A stretch of DNA of 49,689 nt from Pseudomonadota bacterium (GTDB lineage Bacteria; Pseudomonadota; Alphaproteobacteria; Acetobacterales; Acetobacteraceae): positions 29,069-78,757 of the forward strand of contig JAJZNE010000170.1 in NCBI GenBank assembly GCA_021847995.1. Direction: 5' to 3'. Under the pieces are notes generated by a model. That model made no database searches. It was given only the letters and a program-made list of their open reading frames with translations, and was not told the origin of the DNA. The translations under genes and the position numbers were made by a program. This document shows, piece after piece, positions 8,296 to 16,843 of the stretch (its first letter is position 1; each line of letters begins with the position of its first letter).

Positions 8296-8906
8296 GCTTC
8301 TATGCCCGCCATATCCTGCCGCCGCTGCTGCATCTGGCGATGCGCCAGAAAGTGCTGCTGCCGTTCCGCCGCCAGACGGTCGCGGCGGCGAGCGGGCGGG
8401 TGCTGGAGATCGGCATCGGCTCCGGCATCAACCTGCCGCTCTATGCGCCGCCGGTGCGGGTGGTGATCGGGCTGGAGCCGTCGGCCGAGCTGCGGCGGAT
8501 GGCGGCCCGGCGCGCCGCGACGGCGCCGCTGCCGGTCGAATTGGTGGACGGCAGCGCCGAGGCCCTGCCGCTCGCCGATGCCAGCATCGACACCGTCGTC
8601 ACCACCTGGACCCTGTGCAGCGTCGGCGATGCCGCACGCGCCCTGGCGGAGTTGCGCCGGGTGCTGCGGCCGGGCGGCAGCCTGCTGTTCGCCGAGCATG
8701 GCCGCGCCCCCGAACCCTCCGTCGCGCGCTGGCAGGACCGCCTCGATCCGCTGTGGGGGCGGTGCGCCGGTGGCTGCCATCTCAACCGCAAGATGGACGA
8801 CCTGATCGCAGCCGCCGGATTCCGCATCGACGTGCTCGAAAATGCGCGGCTGCCGGGGCCGCGCATGGTCGGCTACCTCTACCAGGGCCGCGCCCGTCCG
8901 GCATGA
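8292..8906 (+). CDS. Class I SAM-dependent methyltransferase (UbiE/METTL7-like)
   Basis: A 204-residue methyltransferase. Motif I is VLEIGIGSGINLPLY (about residues 38-52), the acidic end of strand 2 is GLEPS, motif post-II is SAEALPLADASIDTVVTTW, and motif III follows LRRVLRPGGSLLFAEHG. The pattern SVARWQDRLDPLW..CAGGCHLNR resembles METTL7-type thiol/lipid methyltransferases. The start ATG lies in an ATGA overlap with the DsbD-like stop, so the two are translated together; a thiol-related substrate is a reasonable but unproven inference. It converges on infC with only 12 bases between stops. Confidence 0.87.
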   Translation: MSFYARHILPPLLHLAMRQKVLLPFRRQTVAAASGRVLEIGIGSGINLPLYAPPVRVVIGLEPSAELRRMAARRAATAPLPVELVDGSAEALPLADASIDTVVTTWTLCSVGDAARALAELRRVLRPGGSLLFAEHGRAPEPSVARWQDRLDPLWGRCAGGCHLNRKMDDLIAAAGFRIDVLENARLPGPRMVGYLYQGRARPA

Positions 8907-8921
8907 TCCCCGCGCGGATCA
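8904..8921. terminator. Short palindrome shared by two convergent stop codons
   Basis: TGATCC-CCGCGC-GGATCA is a perfect 6-bp stem with a 6-base loop. The outer TGA on the plus strand is the stop of the methyltransferase, and its mirror image TCA is the stop of infC. It could act as a small bidirectional terminator, though there is no T-run on either side. Confidence 0.3.
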
Positions 8922-9455
8922 GCGCGGCGTCAGCACCATGATCATCTGCCGGTTTTCCATCCGCGGCATCTGCTCGACCTTGGTGGCGGCGTCCATGTCG
9001 GCGCGGATGCGTTCGAGCACCTTCACGCCGATGTCCTGATGCGCCATCTCGCGGCCGCGGAATCGCAGCGTCACCTTGACCTTGTCCCCCTCCTCGATGA
9101 ACGACTTCATGGCGCGTAGCTTGACCTGATAGTCGTTCTCATCGATGTTGGGCCGGACCTTGATCTCCTTGATCTCTATGACCTTCTGCTTCTTCTTGGC
9201 TTCGTTCTTCTTCTTTTGCTGTTCGTATTTGAACTTGCCGAAATCGAGGATTTTGACGACGGGCGGTTCGGCGTTGGGGCTGATCTCCAGCAGATCGAGG
9301 CCGACGCCGTAGGCGCGGCCGAGCGCCTCGCGGGCGCTCATCACGCCCTGCATTTCGCCGTTCTGGTCGATCAGTCGGACTTGCGCTGCGCGGATCTCCT
9401 CGTTCACGCGGGGCCCGTCGCGGGTCGGCGGCGCGGGCAGGGGTCCTCTGGCTAT
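8919..9455 (-). CDS. infC: Translation initiation factor IF-3, probable AUA start
   Basis: IF-3 binds the 30S subunit, polices start-codon choice and prevents premature 50S joining. The protein has the N-terminal domain ([20 protein letters not shown]), the basic linker [14 protein letters not shown] and the C-terminal domain ([30 protein letters not shown]). A GTG at 9405-9407 would give 162 residues and leave only a poor ribosome-binding site. Sixteen codons upstream, in frame, is ATA at 9453-9455, preceded by AGGAGA at 9461-9466 with 5 bases between. Starting there gives 178 residues, close to the 180 of E. coli IF-3. Non-canonical infC starts (AUU in E. coli) underlie autoregulation by IF-3, so I annotate from the AUA. 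It lies 106 bases downstream of thrS. Confidence 0.93.
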   Translation of the reverse strand: MARGPLPAPPTRDGPRVNEEIRAAQVRLIDQNGEMQGVMSAREALGRAYGVGLDLLEISPNAEPPVVKILDFGKFKYEQQKKKNEAKKKQKVIEIKEIKVRPNIDENDYQVKLRAMKSFIEEGDKVKVTLRFRGREMAHQDIGVKVLERIRADMDAATKVEQMPRMENRQMIMVLTPR

Positions 9456-9460
9456 GGTTG

Positions 9461-9466
9461 TCTCCT
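9461..9466 (-). promoter_or_regulatory. Ribosome-binding site that decides the infC start
   Basis: On the minus strand this reads AGGAGA, 5 bases before the ATA codon. No comparable site precedes the downstream GTG at 9407, so it supports initiation at the rare AUA. Confidence 0.7.
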
Positions 9467-9561
9467 ATGGTGGTTGCGACGAATCTGCCGGGCCAGGCAT
9501 GGACCGCCCGCCCCGGTCAGAGAGGCCAAGATTGCGCGAGCGGCGGCCCCGGATCAAGGCA

Positions 9562-11499
9562 TCACGCCGCCGCACGGCCCGGAAGATCGGGTGCCGCGGC
9601 CTCCGCCGCAAGCCGCGCCACCGCGTCCCCGAGCCCCAGCATCTCCTGCGCCTCCCCGCCCAGGCGGCGCAGGGCGACGGTGCGCGCCTCCGCCTCCCGC
9701 CGGCCGAGGACCAGGATCACGGGCACGTGGGCGAGGCTGTGCTCGCGGATTTTCGCCTTGATGGTGGCGTTGCCGGTGTCCAGCGCCACGGCGAGACCGG
9801 CCGCGCGCAACGCCGCCGCCACCTCCGCGGCATAGGCGTCGGCATCGCTGACGATGGTGGCGACGGCAACCTGCACCGGCGCGAGCCAGAGCGGGAAGCG
9901 GCCGGCATACTGCTCGATCAGGATGCCGAGAAAGCGCTCGAAACTGCCCAGGATCGCGCGGTGCAGCATGACCGGACGGTGGCGCGCCCCGTCCTCGCCG
10001 ACATATTCGGCATCGAGCCGCTCCGGCATGACGAAATCGACCTGCAAGGTGCCGCACTGCCAGTCGCGCCCGATCGCATCGCGCAGGACGAATTCCAGTT
10101 TGGGGCCGTAGAACGCCCCCTCCCCCGGATTGACCTCGTACGCGACGCCGGCGGTCGCGCAGGCCTCGCGCAGCGCCCCTTCGGCACGGTCCCAGACGGC
10201 ATCGTCGCCCGCGCGCAGCGCCGGACGGTCGCTGAACTTCACGCGGAATTCGGGGAAGCCGAAATCGCGGTAGATGGAGGCGAGCAGTTCGACGAAGCGC
10301 ACCGTTTCCGGCGCGATCTGCGCCTCGGTGCAGAAGATGTGCGCGTCGTCCTGGGTGAAGGCGCGCACGCGCATGATGCCGTGCAGCGCGCCCGAGGGTT
10401 CGTAGCGGTGGCAGGCGCCGAATTCCGCCATGCGCAGCGGCAGTTCGCGGTAGCTGCGCACACCCTGGCGGAAGATCTGCACATGGCACGGGCAGTTCAT
10501 CGGCTTGAGCGCCAGGACGCGATCCTCGTCCTCGACCGTGGCGATGAACATGTGCTCGCGGAACTTCTCCCAGTGCCCGGAGGCTTCCCACAGCGAGCGA
10601 TCGACCAGTTGCGGCGTCCGCACCTCCTGATAGCCGGCGGCGTCGAGGCGGCGGCGCATGTAGGATTCGGCGGTGCGGTAGAGGCGCCAGCCCTTGGCGT
10701 GCCAGAACACGCTGCCCGGCGCTTCCTCCTGCAGATGGAACAGGTCCATGTCGCGGCCGATGCGGCGATGGTCGCGCTTCTCCGCCTCCTCCAGCATGTG
10801 CAGGTAGGCGTCGAGTTCCTTCTGATCGCGCCAGGCGGTGCCGTAGATGCGGCTCAGCATCGGGTTGCGGTGGTCGCCGCGCCAGTAGGCGCCTGCGACC
10901 TTCATCAGCCTGAAGGCGCTGCCGACATCGGCAGTCGTGCGCATGTGCGGGCCGCGGCAGAGATCGGTCCACTCGCCCTGGCGGTAGAAGGTGATGGTCT
11001 GGTCCGCCGGCAGGTCGCGGATCAGCTCGGCCTTGAACCGCTCGCCGCGCCGCTCGAAGAAGGCGATCGCATCCCCCCGCTCCACCACCGAGCGGACGAA
11101 GGGCGCGCCGCGCGCCACGATCTCGCGCATCTTCGCCTCGATCGCCGGGAAATCCTCCGGCGTGAAGGGCTCGTTGCGGTGGAAATCGTAGTAGAATCCG
11201 TTCTCGATCGCGGGGCCGATCGTCACCTGCGTGCCGGGATAGAGCGTCTGCACCGCCTCTGCCAGCACATGGGCGGCGTCGTGGCGGATCAGTTCCAGGG
11301 CTTCCGGGTCGCGGCGGGTGATGAAGACGACGCGGGCGTCGTGATCGATTTGGCACGCCAGATCGACCAGCCTGCCGTCGAGCTTCATCGCCAGCGCGGC
11401 ACGGGCGAGGCCGGGCCCGATCGCGGCGGCCAGCGCCGTGCCCGTGACCGGCGCATCGAAGCGGCGCACGGAACCGTCGGGCAGGGTGATGGCAGGCAT
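9562..11499 (-). CDS. thrS: Threonine--tRNA ligase
   Basis: A 645-residue class II aminoacyl-tRNA synthetase that charges tRNA-Thr. The order is an N-terminal TGS domain ([14 protein letters not shown]), an editing/second-additional domain with [11 protein letters not shown] and the YYDF region, and the catalytic core with motif 1 and motif 2 ([23 protein letters not shown]). [11 protein letters not shown] carries a zinc-ligand Cys, motif 3 is downstream, and the anticodon-binding domain begins around [14 protein letters not shown]. Length agrees with E. coli ThrRS (642). I chose the ATG at 11497-11499, with GAGAGGAG about 4-5 bases upstream, over an upstream start six codons earlier. thrS-infC adjacency is a widespread bacterial arrangement. 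Confidence 0.97.
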   Translation of the reverse strand: MPAITLPDGSVRRFDAPVTGTALAAAIGPGLARAALAMKLDGRLVDLACQIDHDARVVFITRRDPEALELIRHDAAHVLAEAVQTLYPGTQVTIGPAIENGFYYDFHRNEPFTPEDFPAIEAKMREIVARGAPFVRSVVERGDAIAFFERRGERFKAELIRDLPADQTITFYRQGEWTDLCRGPHMRTTADVGSAFRLMKVAGAYWRGDHRNPMLSRIYGTAWRDQKELDAYLHMLEEAEKRDHRRIGRDMDLFHLQEEAPGSVFWHAKGWRLYRTAESYMRRRLDAAGYQEVRTPQLVDRSLWEASGHWEKFREHMFIATVEDEDRVLALKPMNCPCHVQIFRQGVRSYRELPLRMAEFGACHRYEPSGALHGIMRVRAFTQDDAHIFCTEAQIAPETVRFVELLASIYRDFGFPEFRVKFSDRPALRAGDDAVWDRAEGALREACATAGVAYEVNPGEGAFYGPKLEFVLRDAIGRDWQCGTLQVDFVMPERLDAEYVGEDGARHRPVMLHRAILGSFERFLGILIEQYAGRFPLWLAPVQVAVATIVSDADAYAAEVAAALRAAGLAVALDTGNATIKAKIREHSLAHVPVILVLGRREAEARTVALRRLGGEAQEMLGLGDAVARLAAEAAAPDLPGRAAA

Positions 11500-11541
11500 G
11501 ACGCTCCTCTCGGGCAATGCGGCGGGGCGCGTTCTATGGCC

Positions 11542-12471
11542 TCAGGGCAGCGCGGCCGCAACCCGGCCGGCCGGCAGATCGGCCAGATCGGCCACGCGCA
11601 GCACCGTGGGCCACGCGCCGCCGGGGCCGCGCGGGGCGGTCAGCGCGGGGTCGCTCGCGGCCGAGAACAGCACGACGGCCGGGCAGCCGACGGCGGCGAT
11701 CAGGTGCATCGGCCCGGTATCGTTGCCGACCGCGAACGCCGCCCAGCGCGCGAGGGTGGCGATGTCGGCGAGCGTGGTGCGGCCGGTGAGGTCGATCGCC
11801 GCGGGGATCGCAGCGGCGAGCGGCGATTCGTGCGCGCTGCCGAGCACGACCGGCGTGATGCCGCGGGCGCGCAGCATGGCCGCCAGTTCGGCGAACCGCT
11901 CGGCCGGCCAGCGCTTTGCCGGCCGGTGCGGGGCGGCGCCGGGGATCAGCAGGGCATAGGGACGCGGCAGGCCGAAATCCTGCCCGGCGAGCCAGGACAG
12001 ATCGGGGTCGGGGAACGCGGTGATCCCCGCCATCGCCAGTTGCTCGCGCTGGCGTTCCAGCGTGTGCATGAAGTCGCGCCGCGGGTTGGCGTGCGGGTGC
12101 GAACAGCCGGGGGCGATGCCGGACCAGGGCGGCCGGCCGGCAAGGGTGAAGTAGCGGGACGAACGCGACGAGGTTTGCAGGTCATAGACGAGATCGAACC
12201 CGCGCAACTGCCGCGCGAGGCGGAGCACGCCGGCTGGATTCCACCACCCCGGCTTCGCGTCCACCGCGACACGGTCGAACCAGGGGGCGCGGCGGGCGAG
12301 ATCGGCGAAGGGCGCGGTGGTGAGCAGGGTGATGTCCGCGCCCGGATACTGCGCGCGGATGGCGGCAAAGGCGGCGAAGGACAGCACCATGTCGCCGAGG
12401 GCACCGAGGCGGATCACCAGCAGGCGGCGCGGCGTCAATTCCGATAGCGGCGCCACGCGCTTCTGGTCCAT
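11542..12471 (-). CDS. Glycosyltransferase family 9 (heptosyltransferase-like)
   Basis: A 309-residue GT-B enzyme of the ADP-heptose:LPS heptosyltransferase family. The N-terminal LLVIRLGALGDMVLSFAAFAAIRAQYP is the GT9 acceptor-side signature. The second half has LLIPGAAPHRPAKRWPAERFAELA and the donor-site motif VGNDTGPMHLIAAVGCPAVVLF. It likely acts in the cytoplasm on LPS core or a related glycan; donor and acceptor are not determined. It lies 42 bases upstream of thrS, and its 5' end overlaps the preceding hypothetical gene by 37 bases. Confidence 0.92.
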   Translation of the reverse strand: MDQKRVAPLSELTPRRLLVIRLGALGDMVLSFAAFAAIRAQYPGADITLLTTAPFADLARRAPWFDRVAVDAKPGWWNPAGVLRLARQLRGFDLVYDLQTSSRSSRYFTLAGRPPWSGIAPGCSHPHANPRRDFMHTLERQREQLAMAGITAFPDPDLSWLAGQDFGLPRPYALLIPGAAPHRPAKRWPAERFAELAAMLRARGITPVVLGSAHESPLAAAIPAAIDLTGRTTLADIATLARWAAFAVGNDTGPMHLIAAVGCPAVVLFSAASDPALTAPRGPGGAWPTVLRVADLADLPAGRVAAALP

Positions 12472-13025
12472 GCCAGTTCAAATTCCGCGGCAAAAATATC
12501 GCGCATGTGATTGAGATCACGCACAGAAGGCAGAAAACGGCGGGTCGGCATCTCCTCCCGCTCGACCAGGACGTGGTCAATCAGCAACTGCACGATCGGC
12601 GCGAGAAGTTCCCGCATCATCCCGCGGTCGTACATGCCACGTCTTGCTCCTTCACAGCATGTCGCGACATAGTTGATAATGAGGGAAGTAAGGTCGCGGT
12701 GCGAGCCAGCCCGGTCGGCTTCCAAATCGGATTCGTAGGTTCGCTGCCGCAGCGCGGTCACCACAGTCGAGACGGCGTTGCGCAGATCAGCGTCGTAAAG
12801 CTGCCGTTCGACCGCTTCCAGGGTCCGGCGTCGCCGCTCGGACGCTTCTTTCACATAATACAGGCCGACAGCGGCAATTACACCGCCAGCCGTAATGAAC
12901 GGAGCGACCTGAGCCCTCATATCGGGGTCGATGATATGGGCAATAGCTGCGAGAGCCAGGACGCCGGCTACAGCCACCAAAGCCACGATGAGGGCGTCGC
13001 GGCCAAATGAGGATTGGCCGCGCAC
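12435..13025 (-). CDS. Hypothetical protein with two membrane helices
   Basis: A 196-residue protein I do not recognise. Two hydrophobic segments (about residues 11-30, ALIVALVAVAGVLALAAIAH, and 40-58) are followed by a charged, helical cytoplasmic part (KEASERRRRTLEAVERQLYDADLRNAV) with no catalytic motif. Composition is clearly lower in GC (about 60% in the sample checked) than the flanking synthetase and glycosyltransferase genes, suggesting later arrival. The start is GTG at 13023-13025; it lies 5 bases after the stop of a 28-codon ORF. Its 3' end overlaps the GT9 gene by 37 bases, so it must be co-transcribed with it. Confidence 0.72.
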   Translation of the reverse strand: MRGQSSFGRDALIVALVAVAGVLALAAIAHIIDPDMRAQVAPFITAGGVIAAVGLYYVKEASERRRRTLEAVERQLYDADLRNAVSTVVTALRQRTYESDLEADRAGSHRDLTSLIINYVATCCEGARRGMYDRGMMRELLAPIVQLLIDHVLVEREEMPTRRFLPSVRDLNHMRDIFAAEFELAWTRSAWRRYRN

Positions 13026-13030
13026 CGGAC

Positions 13031-13117
13031 TCAGGCTCTGTACGTCACCGGAAGAATCGGGCCGTGGACCGCATTCTTCGGCATGGCTCGGATTCCAAAC
13101 TGATCCTGATCGTTCAT
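13031..13117 (-). CDS. Possible 28-residue small ORF coupled to the GT4 gene
   Basis: ATG at 13115-13117 overlaps the TGA of the GT4 gene (ATGA). The ORF encodes MNDQDQFGIRAMPKNAVHGP and eight further residues and stops 5 bases before the GTG of the next gene. It could be a real micropeptide or simply a coupling device keeping ribosomes moving between the two genes. Evidence is positional only. Confidence 0.3.
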   Translation of the reverse strand: MNDQDQFGIRAMPKNAVHGPILPVTYRA

Positions 13118-14334
13118 ATCACGCCGGATCCAGGAGCGGCAAGAGGACGCAGGCGGGCCAGGGGCGGGGGCGCCAGCACTTCGCGGTAAACGGCGACCGT
13201 CGCCGCCTGCATCGCCGCCACCGTGTAGCGCGCCGTGACCGCCTGCCGTGCCCGCGCGCCGAGCGCCGCGCGCTGCTCCGGCGCCATCGCCAGCACGCGG
13301 TCGAGCGCCGCGCCCAGCGCCGCCGCATCGCCCGGCGGGACCAGCAGGCCGGTGGCACCGTCCGCCACCGCTTCCGCCGCGCCGCCGTGGGCAGGCGCGA
13401 TCACCGGGCGGGCCATCGCCTGCGCCTCGATCACGACGCGGCCGAAGGCTTCCGGCGCGGTGGAGGCGCTGACCACGACATCGGCCAGCATCAATGCCGC
13501 CGGCATGTCGTCGCAATGCCCGGCCAGGCGCAGATCGACCCCCAGGCGCTGCGCCGCCGCCGCCAGTTCGCGGGCATAGGCGGGGTGCCTCTCCGCATCG
13601 CCCGCCAGCACGCACAGCGCCCCCCGACCGGCCAGCGCCCGCAGCAGCACCGCCTGCCCTTTCCAGCGCGCGAGCCGGCCCGGCAGCATCACCACGGGAC
13701 GGCCGGCCGGCAGACGCCACGCTTCGGCAAGCCGCCGCAGCCGTTCCGGCGCCACCGCGCCGGGGTCGAACACGGCCGGATCGACGCCGCGCGGGATGAC
13801 GCGGATTCGTTCAGGATCAACGCCGTGGCGACGAGCGATGAGATCGGCGATGAAGCGGCTGATGGCGATTACGCGCACCCCGCGCGCCATCACCGCGTTG
13901 TATTGCCGCTTGCCGGGGAAATCCTCGCCATAGGCGCCGTGATAGGTGGTGACGAACGGCACGCCCACGCGCCGTGCCGCGAGCCAGGCCGACCACGCCG
14001 GCGCGCGGGAGCGGGCATGGACCAGCCGCACGCCCTCCGCGCGCATCACCGCCTCCAGCCGACGCGCGTTGCGCCAGATCGCCAGCGGGTTCTTCGTGTC
14101 GAGCGGGAGCGCGACGTTGCGGCCGCCCGCACCCTCCACCAGCCGCGCCATGCGCCCGCCGGCGCTCGCCACCAGCGCGGTGCCGCCGGCCTGCGCGATC
14201 GCCTGCGCCATCTCCACCGTGCCCCGCTCCACCCCGCCGCCGCCGAGCGCGGGCAGAACCTGCAGGATCACGGCGCCGGCAAGGTCACCGGACGGCGCGG
14301 GCATGGGCGCTGACATCGCCGGCGCTATATCCAT
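13114..14334 (-). CDS. Glycosyltransferase family 4
   Basis: A 406-residue GT-B retaining glycosyltransferase. The start of the N-terminal domain is ILQVLPALGGGGVERGTVEMAQAI (about residues 20-43), with THAR-like HARSRAPAWSAWLAA and ISRFIADLIARRHGV in the middle. The C-terminal donor domain has RVIPRGVD, PGRLARWKGQ and the EX7E motif in EAFGRVVIEAQAMARPVIAP. It probably adds a sugar to LPS or another surface glycan. The ATG at 14332-14334 is preceded by GGG very closely; starts at 14316 and 14304 are possible. It diverges from the hydrolase gene across 29 bases. An in-frame upstream extension to 14706 reads as antisense arginine-rich sequence and was discarded. Confidence 0.91.
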   Translation of the reverse strand: MDIAPAMSAPMPAPSGDLAGAVILQVLPALGGGGVERGTVEMAQAIAQAGGTALVASAGGRMARLVEGAGGRNVALPLDTKNPLAIWRNARRLEAVMRAEGVRLVHARSRAPAWSAWLAARRVGVPFVTTYHGAYGEDFPGKRQYNAVMARGVRVIAISRFIADLIARRHGVDPERIRVIPRGVDPAVFDPGAVAPERLRRLAEAWRLPAGRPVVMLPGRLARWKGQAVLLRALAGRGALCVLAGDAERHPAYARELAAAAQRLGVDLRLAGHCDDMPAALMLADVVVSASTAPEAFGRVVIEAQAMARPVIAPAHGGAAEAVADGATGLLVPPGDAAALGAALDRVLAMAPEQRAALGARARQAVTARYTVAAMQAATVAVYREVLAPPPLARLRPLAAPGSGVI

Positions 14335-14363
14335 CCCCTGGCCCGGCGGCAAAGGAGGGACGG

Positions 14364-15122
14364 ATGCAGGAGGCGAGCGGACGGCTCGATCGCGGCGACG
14401 GCGTCGCCCTGGCCTGGGCGCGGCAGGACGGCGACGGGCCGGCCGTGGTGTTCCTGCCCGGCTTCGCCTCCGACATGCGCGGCGCCAAGGCGAGCGCGCT
14501 CGCCGCCGCCTGTGCCGCTGCCGGCCGGGCGATGCTGCGGTTCGACTATTCCGGCCACGGCGAGTCGGGCGGCGCGTTCGGCGACGGCACGATCGGAGGG
14601 TGGCTCGCCGATGCCCTCGCCGTGATCGACCGGCTGACGGCGGAGCCGCTGGTGCTGGTCGGCTCCTCCATGGGCGGCTGGATCGCTCTGCTCGCCGCCC
14701 TGGCACGGCCGGGGCGGGTCGCCGGCTTGGTCGGCATCGCCGCCGCGCCCGATTTCACCGAGACGCTGATGTGGGAGGCGATGGCGCCGCCGGAGCGCGC
14801 GGCGCTGATGCGGGACGGGTTCCTGGACGTGCCGAGCCAGTACGGCGCGCCCACCCGCGTCACCCGGACGCTGATCGAGGAGGGACGGCGCCATCTGCTG
14901 CTCGGCGGAGCGATCCCCCTGCATTGTCCGGTGCGGCTGCTGCATGGCCAGCGCGACCCGGACGTGCCGTGGGAAACCGCGCTCCACCTCGCCGACCGGC
15001 TCCAGGGCAGCGATGTGCGGGTGCTGCTGCTGAAGGACGGCGATCACCGCCTGTCGCGCCCGGCCGATCTCGCGCTGCTATGCCGGACCGTGCTCGCGCT
15101 CGGCCGCGAGGATGGCGCGTAG
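14364..15122 (+). CDS. Alpha/beta hydrolase
   Basis: A 252-residue serine hydrolase of the alpha/beta fold. The oxyanion region is VVFLPGFASDM (about residues 29-39), the nucleophile elbow is GSSMGG (Ser at about 99), and the late acid/His part is LLHGQRDPDVPW and DGDHRLSR. The lid is small, as in the ABHD10/YqiA-like esterase and peptidase group. Substrate unknown. The ATG has a strong AAAGGAGGG upstream. Its 3' end overlaps the convergent epimerase-like gene by 45 bases. Confidence 0.88.
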   Translation: MQEASGRLDRGDGVALAWARQDGDGPAVVFLPGFASDMRGAKASALAAACAAAGRAMLRFDYSGHGESGGAFGDGTIGGWLADALAVIDRLTAEPLVLVGSSMGGWIALLAALARPGRVAGLVGIAAAPDFTETLMWEAMAPPERAALMRDGFLDVPSQYGAPTRVTRTLIEEGRRHLLLGGAIPLHCPVRLLHGQRDPDVPWETALHLADRLQGSDVRVLLLKDGDHRLSRPADLALLCRTVLALGREDGA

Positions 15123-15965
15123 GCCCTCGCGGAAGGTCGGGTAATACCAGGCGCGGCCGAGCACCGCCTGGGTGCGGACGGAGGCGACGCGGCGGCATTC
15201 CTGCCAGAAACTGCGCGCGATCGGACGAAGCTCCGACTCGATCGCCGCAAAGGGCACCGAAGGCGGCGGTGGAAGACCAAGCAGCCGCGCCGCTTCTGCC
15301 ACAACATCAGAGGCTTCCGCCGGCTCATTGTCGGCGAAGTTGAGGATGCGCAGGCCCCGTCCCGGCGCCGTGCGCATGGCAGCGATAGCGCCGGCGGCGA
15401 TGTCATCGCGATGGATGCGGCAGAAGACGTGACCGGGCCGCAGGATGCGCCGCGCCCGGCCGGCGCGCAGGTCGCTGAAGGGGGCGCGGCCCGGCCCGTA
15501 GATGCCGGCGATGCGGAACAGATCGACCGCGGTTCCCCGGCCCAGCGCCGTCCATGCCTGCTCGGCCCGCAGGCGCCGGCGGCTGCGATCCTGTCCGGGC
15601 GCGGGCGGCGTCGCCTCATCCACCCAGTCGCCGCCGCGGTCGCCATAGACGCCGGTGGTGGAGCAGTAGCCGGCCCAGCGGAGATGCCGCGCGGCGGCGA
15701 TCGCGGCGGCGTGGGCATCGAGCACCGGATCGATCCCCTCCCCCTCGCCGCCGTCGCCGGGCGACGGCACGGTGGAGAACAGATGCGTGGCCGCCGCGAT
15801 CGCCGCCGCCGCGTCGGCGAACGCCACCCATCGCGCGCCGGCGAGCGGCGGCAAGGCCGCGCGGCGGCCCGCCAGGGTAACGCCGAAGCCGGCCGCCAGC
15901 GCCGCGCGGGCAACCGCCATGCCGACATAGCCGGGACCGAGGACGAGGAGATTGGAATCGGACAT
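15078..15965 (-). CDS. NAD(P)-dependent epimerase/dehydratase-like protein (SDR, YeeZ type)
   Basis: A 295-residue extended/atypical SDR protein. The N-terminal nucleotide-binding motif is LLVLGPGYVGMAVARAAL (GxGxxG variant). STTGVYGDRGGDWVDE occupies the usual catalytic Ser/Thr-Tyr area, and RIAGIYGPGR and RIHRDDIAAGAIAAM are typical of YeeZ-like family members. The reaction is unknown. The start at 15963-15965 has only a weak ribosome-binding site. It diverges from the TPR protein gene (42 bases) and overlaps the hydrolase gene tail to tail. Confidence 0.86.
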   Translation of the reverse strand: MSDSNLLVLGPGYVGMAVARAALAAGFGVTLAGRRAALPPLAGARWVAFADAAAAIAAATHLFSTVPSPGDGGEGEGIDPVLDAHAAAIAAARHLRWAGYCSTTGVYGDRGGDWVDEATPPAPGQDRSRRRLRAEQAWTALGRGTAVDLFRIAGIYGPGRAPFSDLRAGRARRILRPGHVFCRIHRDDIAAGAIAAMRTAPGRGLRILNFADNEPAEASDVVAEAARLLGLPPPPSVPFAAIESELRPIARSFWQECRRVASVRTQAVLGRAWYYPTFREGLRAILAAEREHGPA

Positions 15966-16007
15966 GCCTGATTGCCGTGCTGCGCCGCCGCAGAGTACAC
16001 TTTTCCC

Positions 16008-16835
16008 ATGCAGACGCGCGCTTTGATTGCCGCGGCGCTGGGCGGGGCGGTGCTGGCCGCCGGCGGCGCTGTGTGGTGGCGGGGAGGTCCGGCCCCGTCG
16101 CCGGCCGCGGACGAGGCACCGCTGCCGATCCCGCCGGTGCCGCCGCGGATCGCCCAGGGCGAGCAATACGAACGCTGCCTCGCTCTGGTTCCCGACGATC
16201 CCCGCGGGGCGGAGTTGCAGGCGGAGGCATGGCGCGCCGCGGGCGGCGGCGCCGGTGCCGCGCATTGTCTCGCACTGGCCCGCATCGCGCTTGGCGATGC
16301 GGCGTCCGGTGCCGATCTGCTGACCCGGATTGCCGGCGACAGCGCCGCGCCGGATGCGGCACGGGCGGTGGTGTTCGATCAGGCGGCGCAAGCCTGGCTG
16401 ATGGCCGATGCCCCCGCGCGCGCCTTCGCCGCGGCGAACGAGGCGGTGCGGCTTGCGCCGGAGACGCCCGATCTGCTGATCGACCGCGCGGTCGCGGCCG
16501 AGGCGCTGGGGCGCTGGCAGGACGCGGCGGAGGATCTCGGCCGCGCGCTCGGCGCCGATGCGCGGCGGGCCGATGCCCTGGTCCTGCGCGGCTCGGCGCT
16601 GCGCCATCTCGGCCGGATCGCGGCGGCCGAAGCGGATGTGGCGCGGGCACTGGTGCTCGCCCCCGATGACCCCGAGGCGCTGCTGGAGCGCGGCATCCTG
16701 CGCCAGCGCAGCAACGACCGCGGGGGCGCGCGGGAAGACTGGGAACGCGCGATCGCGGTTGCCCCCGACAGCCAGGCCGCCGACCTCGCCCAGCAGAACC
16801 TCGCGCTGCTGGAGGCCGGGCCGCAGCGGCGCTGA
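16008..16835 (+). CDS. Tetratricopeptide-repeat protein, membrane-anchored
   Basis: A 275-residue protein with an N-terminal hydrophobic anchor or signal (residues 5-24, LIAAALGGAVLAAGGAVWW) and a proline-rich linker. At least four helical TPR-like repeats lie between residues 130 and 265, for example DLLIDRAVAAEALGRWQDAAEDLGRAL and ADALVLRGSALRHLGRIAAAEADVARALVLAPDD. It probably serves as a periplasmic scaffold; partners are unknown. It converges on the MscS gene with an 8-base gap. Confidence 0.83.
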   Translation: MQTRALIAAALGGAVLAAGGAVWWRGGPAPSPAADEAPLPIPPVPPRIAQGEQYERCLALVPDDPRGAELQAEAWRAAGGGAGAAHCLALARIALGDAASGADLLTRIAGDSAAPDAARAVVFDQAAQAWLMADAPARAFAAANEAVRLAPETPDLLIDRAVAAEALGRWQDAAEDLGRALGADARRADALVLRGSALRHLGRIAAAEADVARALVLAPDDPEALLERGILRQRSNDRGGAREDWERAIAVAPDSQAADLAQQNLALLEAGPQRR

Positions 16836-16843
16836 CACCCCGG

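Noticed and set aside
9454-12447. 997-codon plus-strand frame over thrS and the GT9 gene
   Set aside because: The opposite strand carries unmistakable ThrRS and GT9 motifs; this frame shows only antisense composition.
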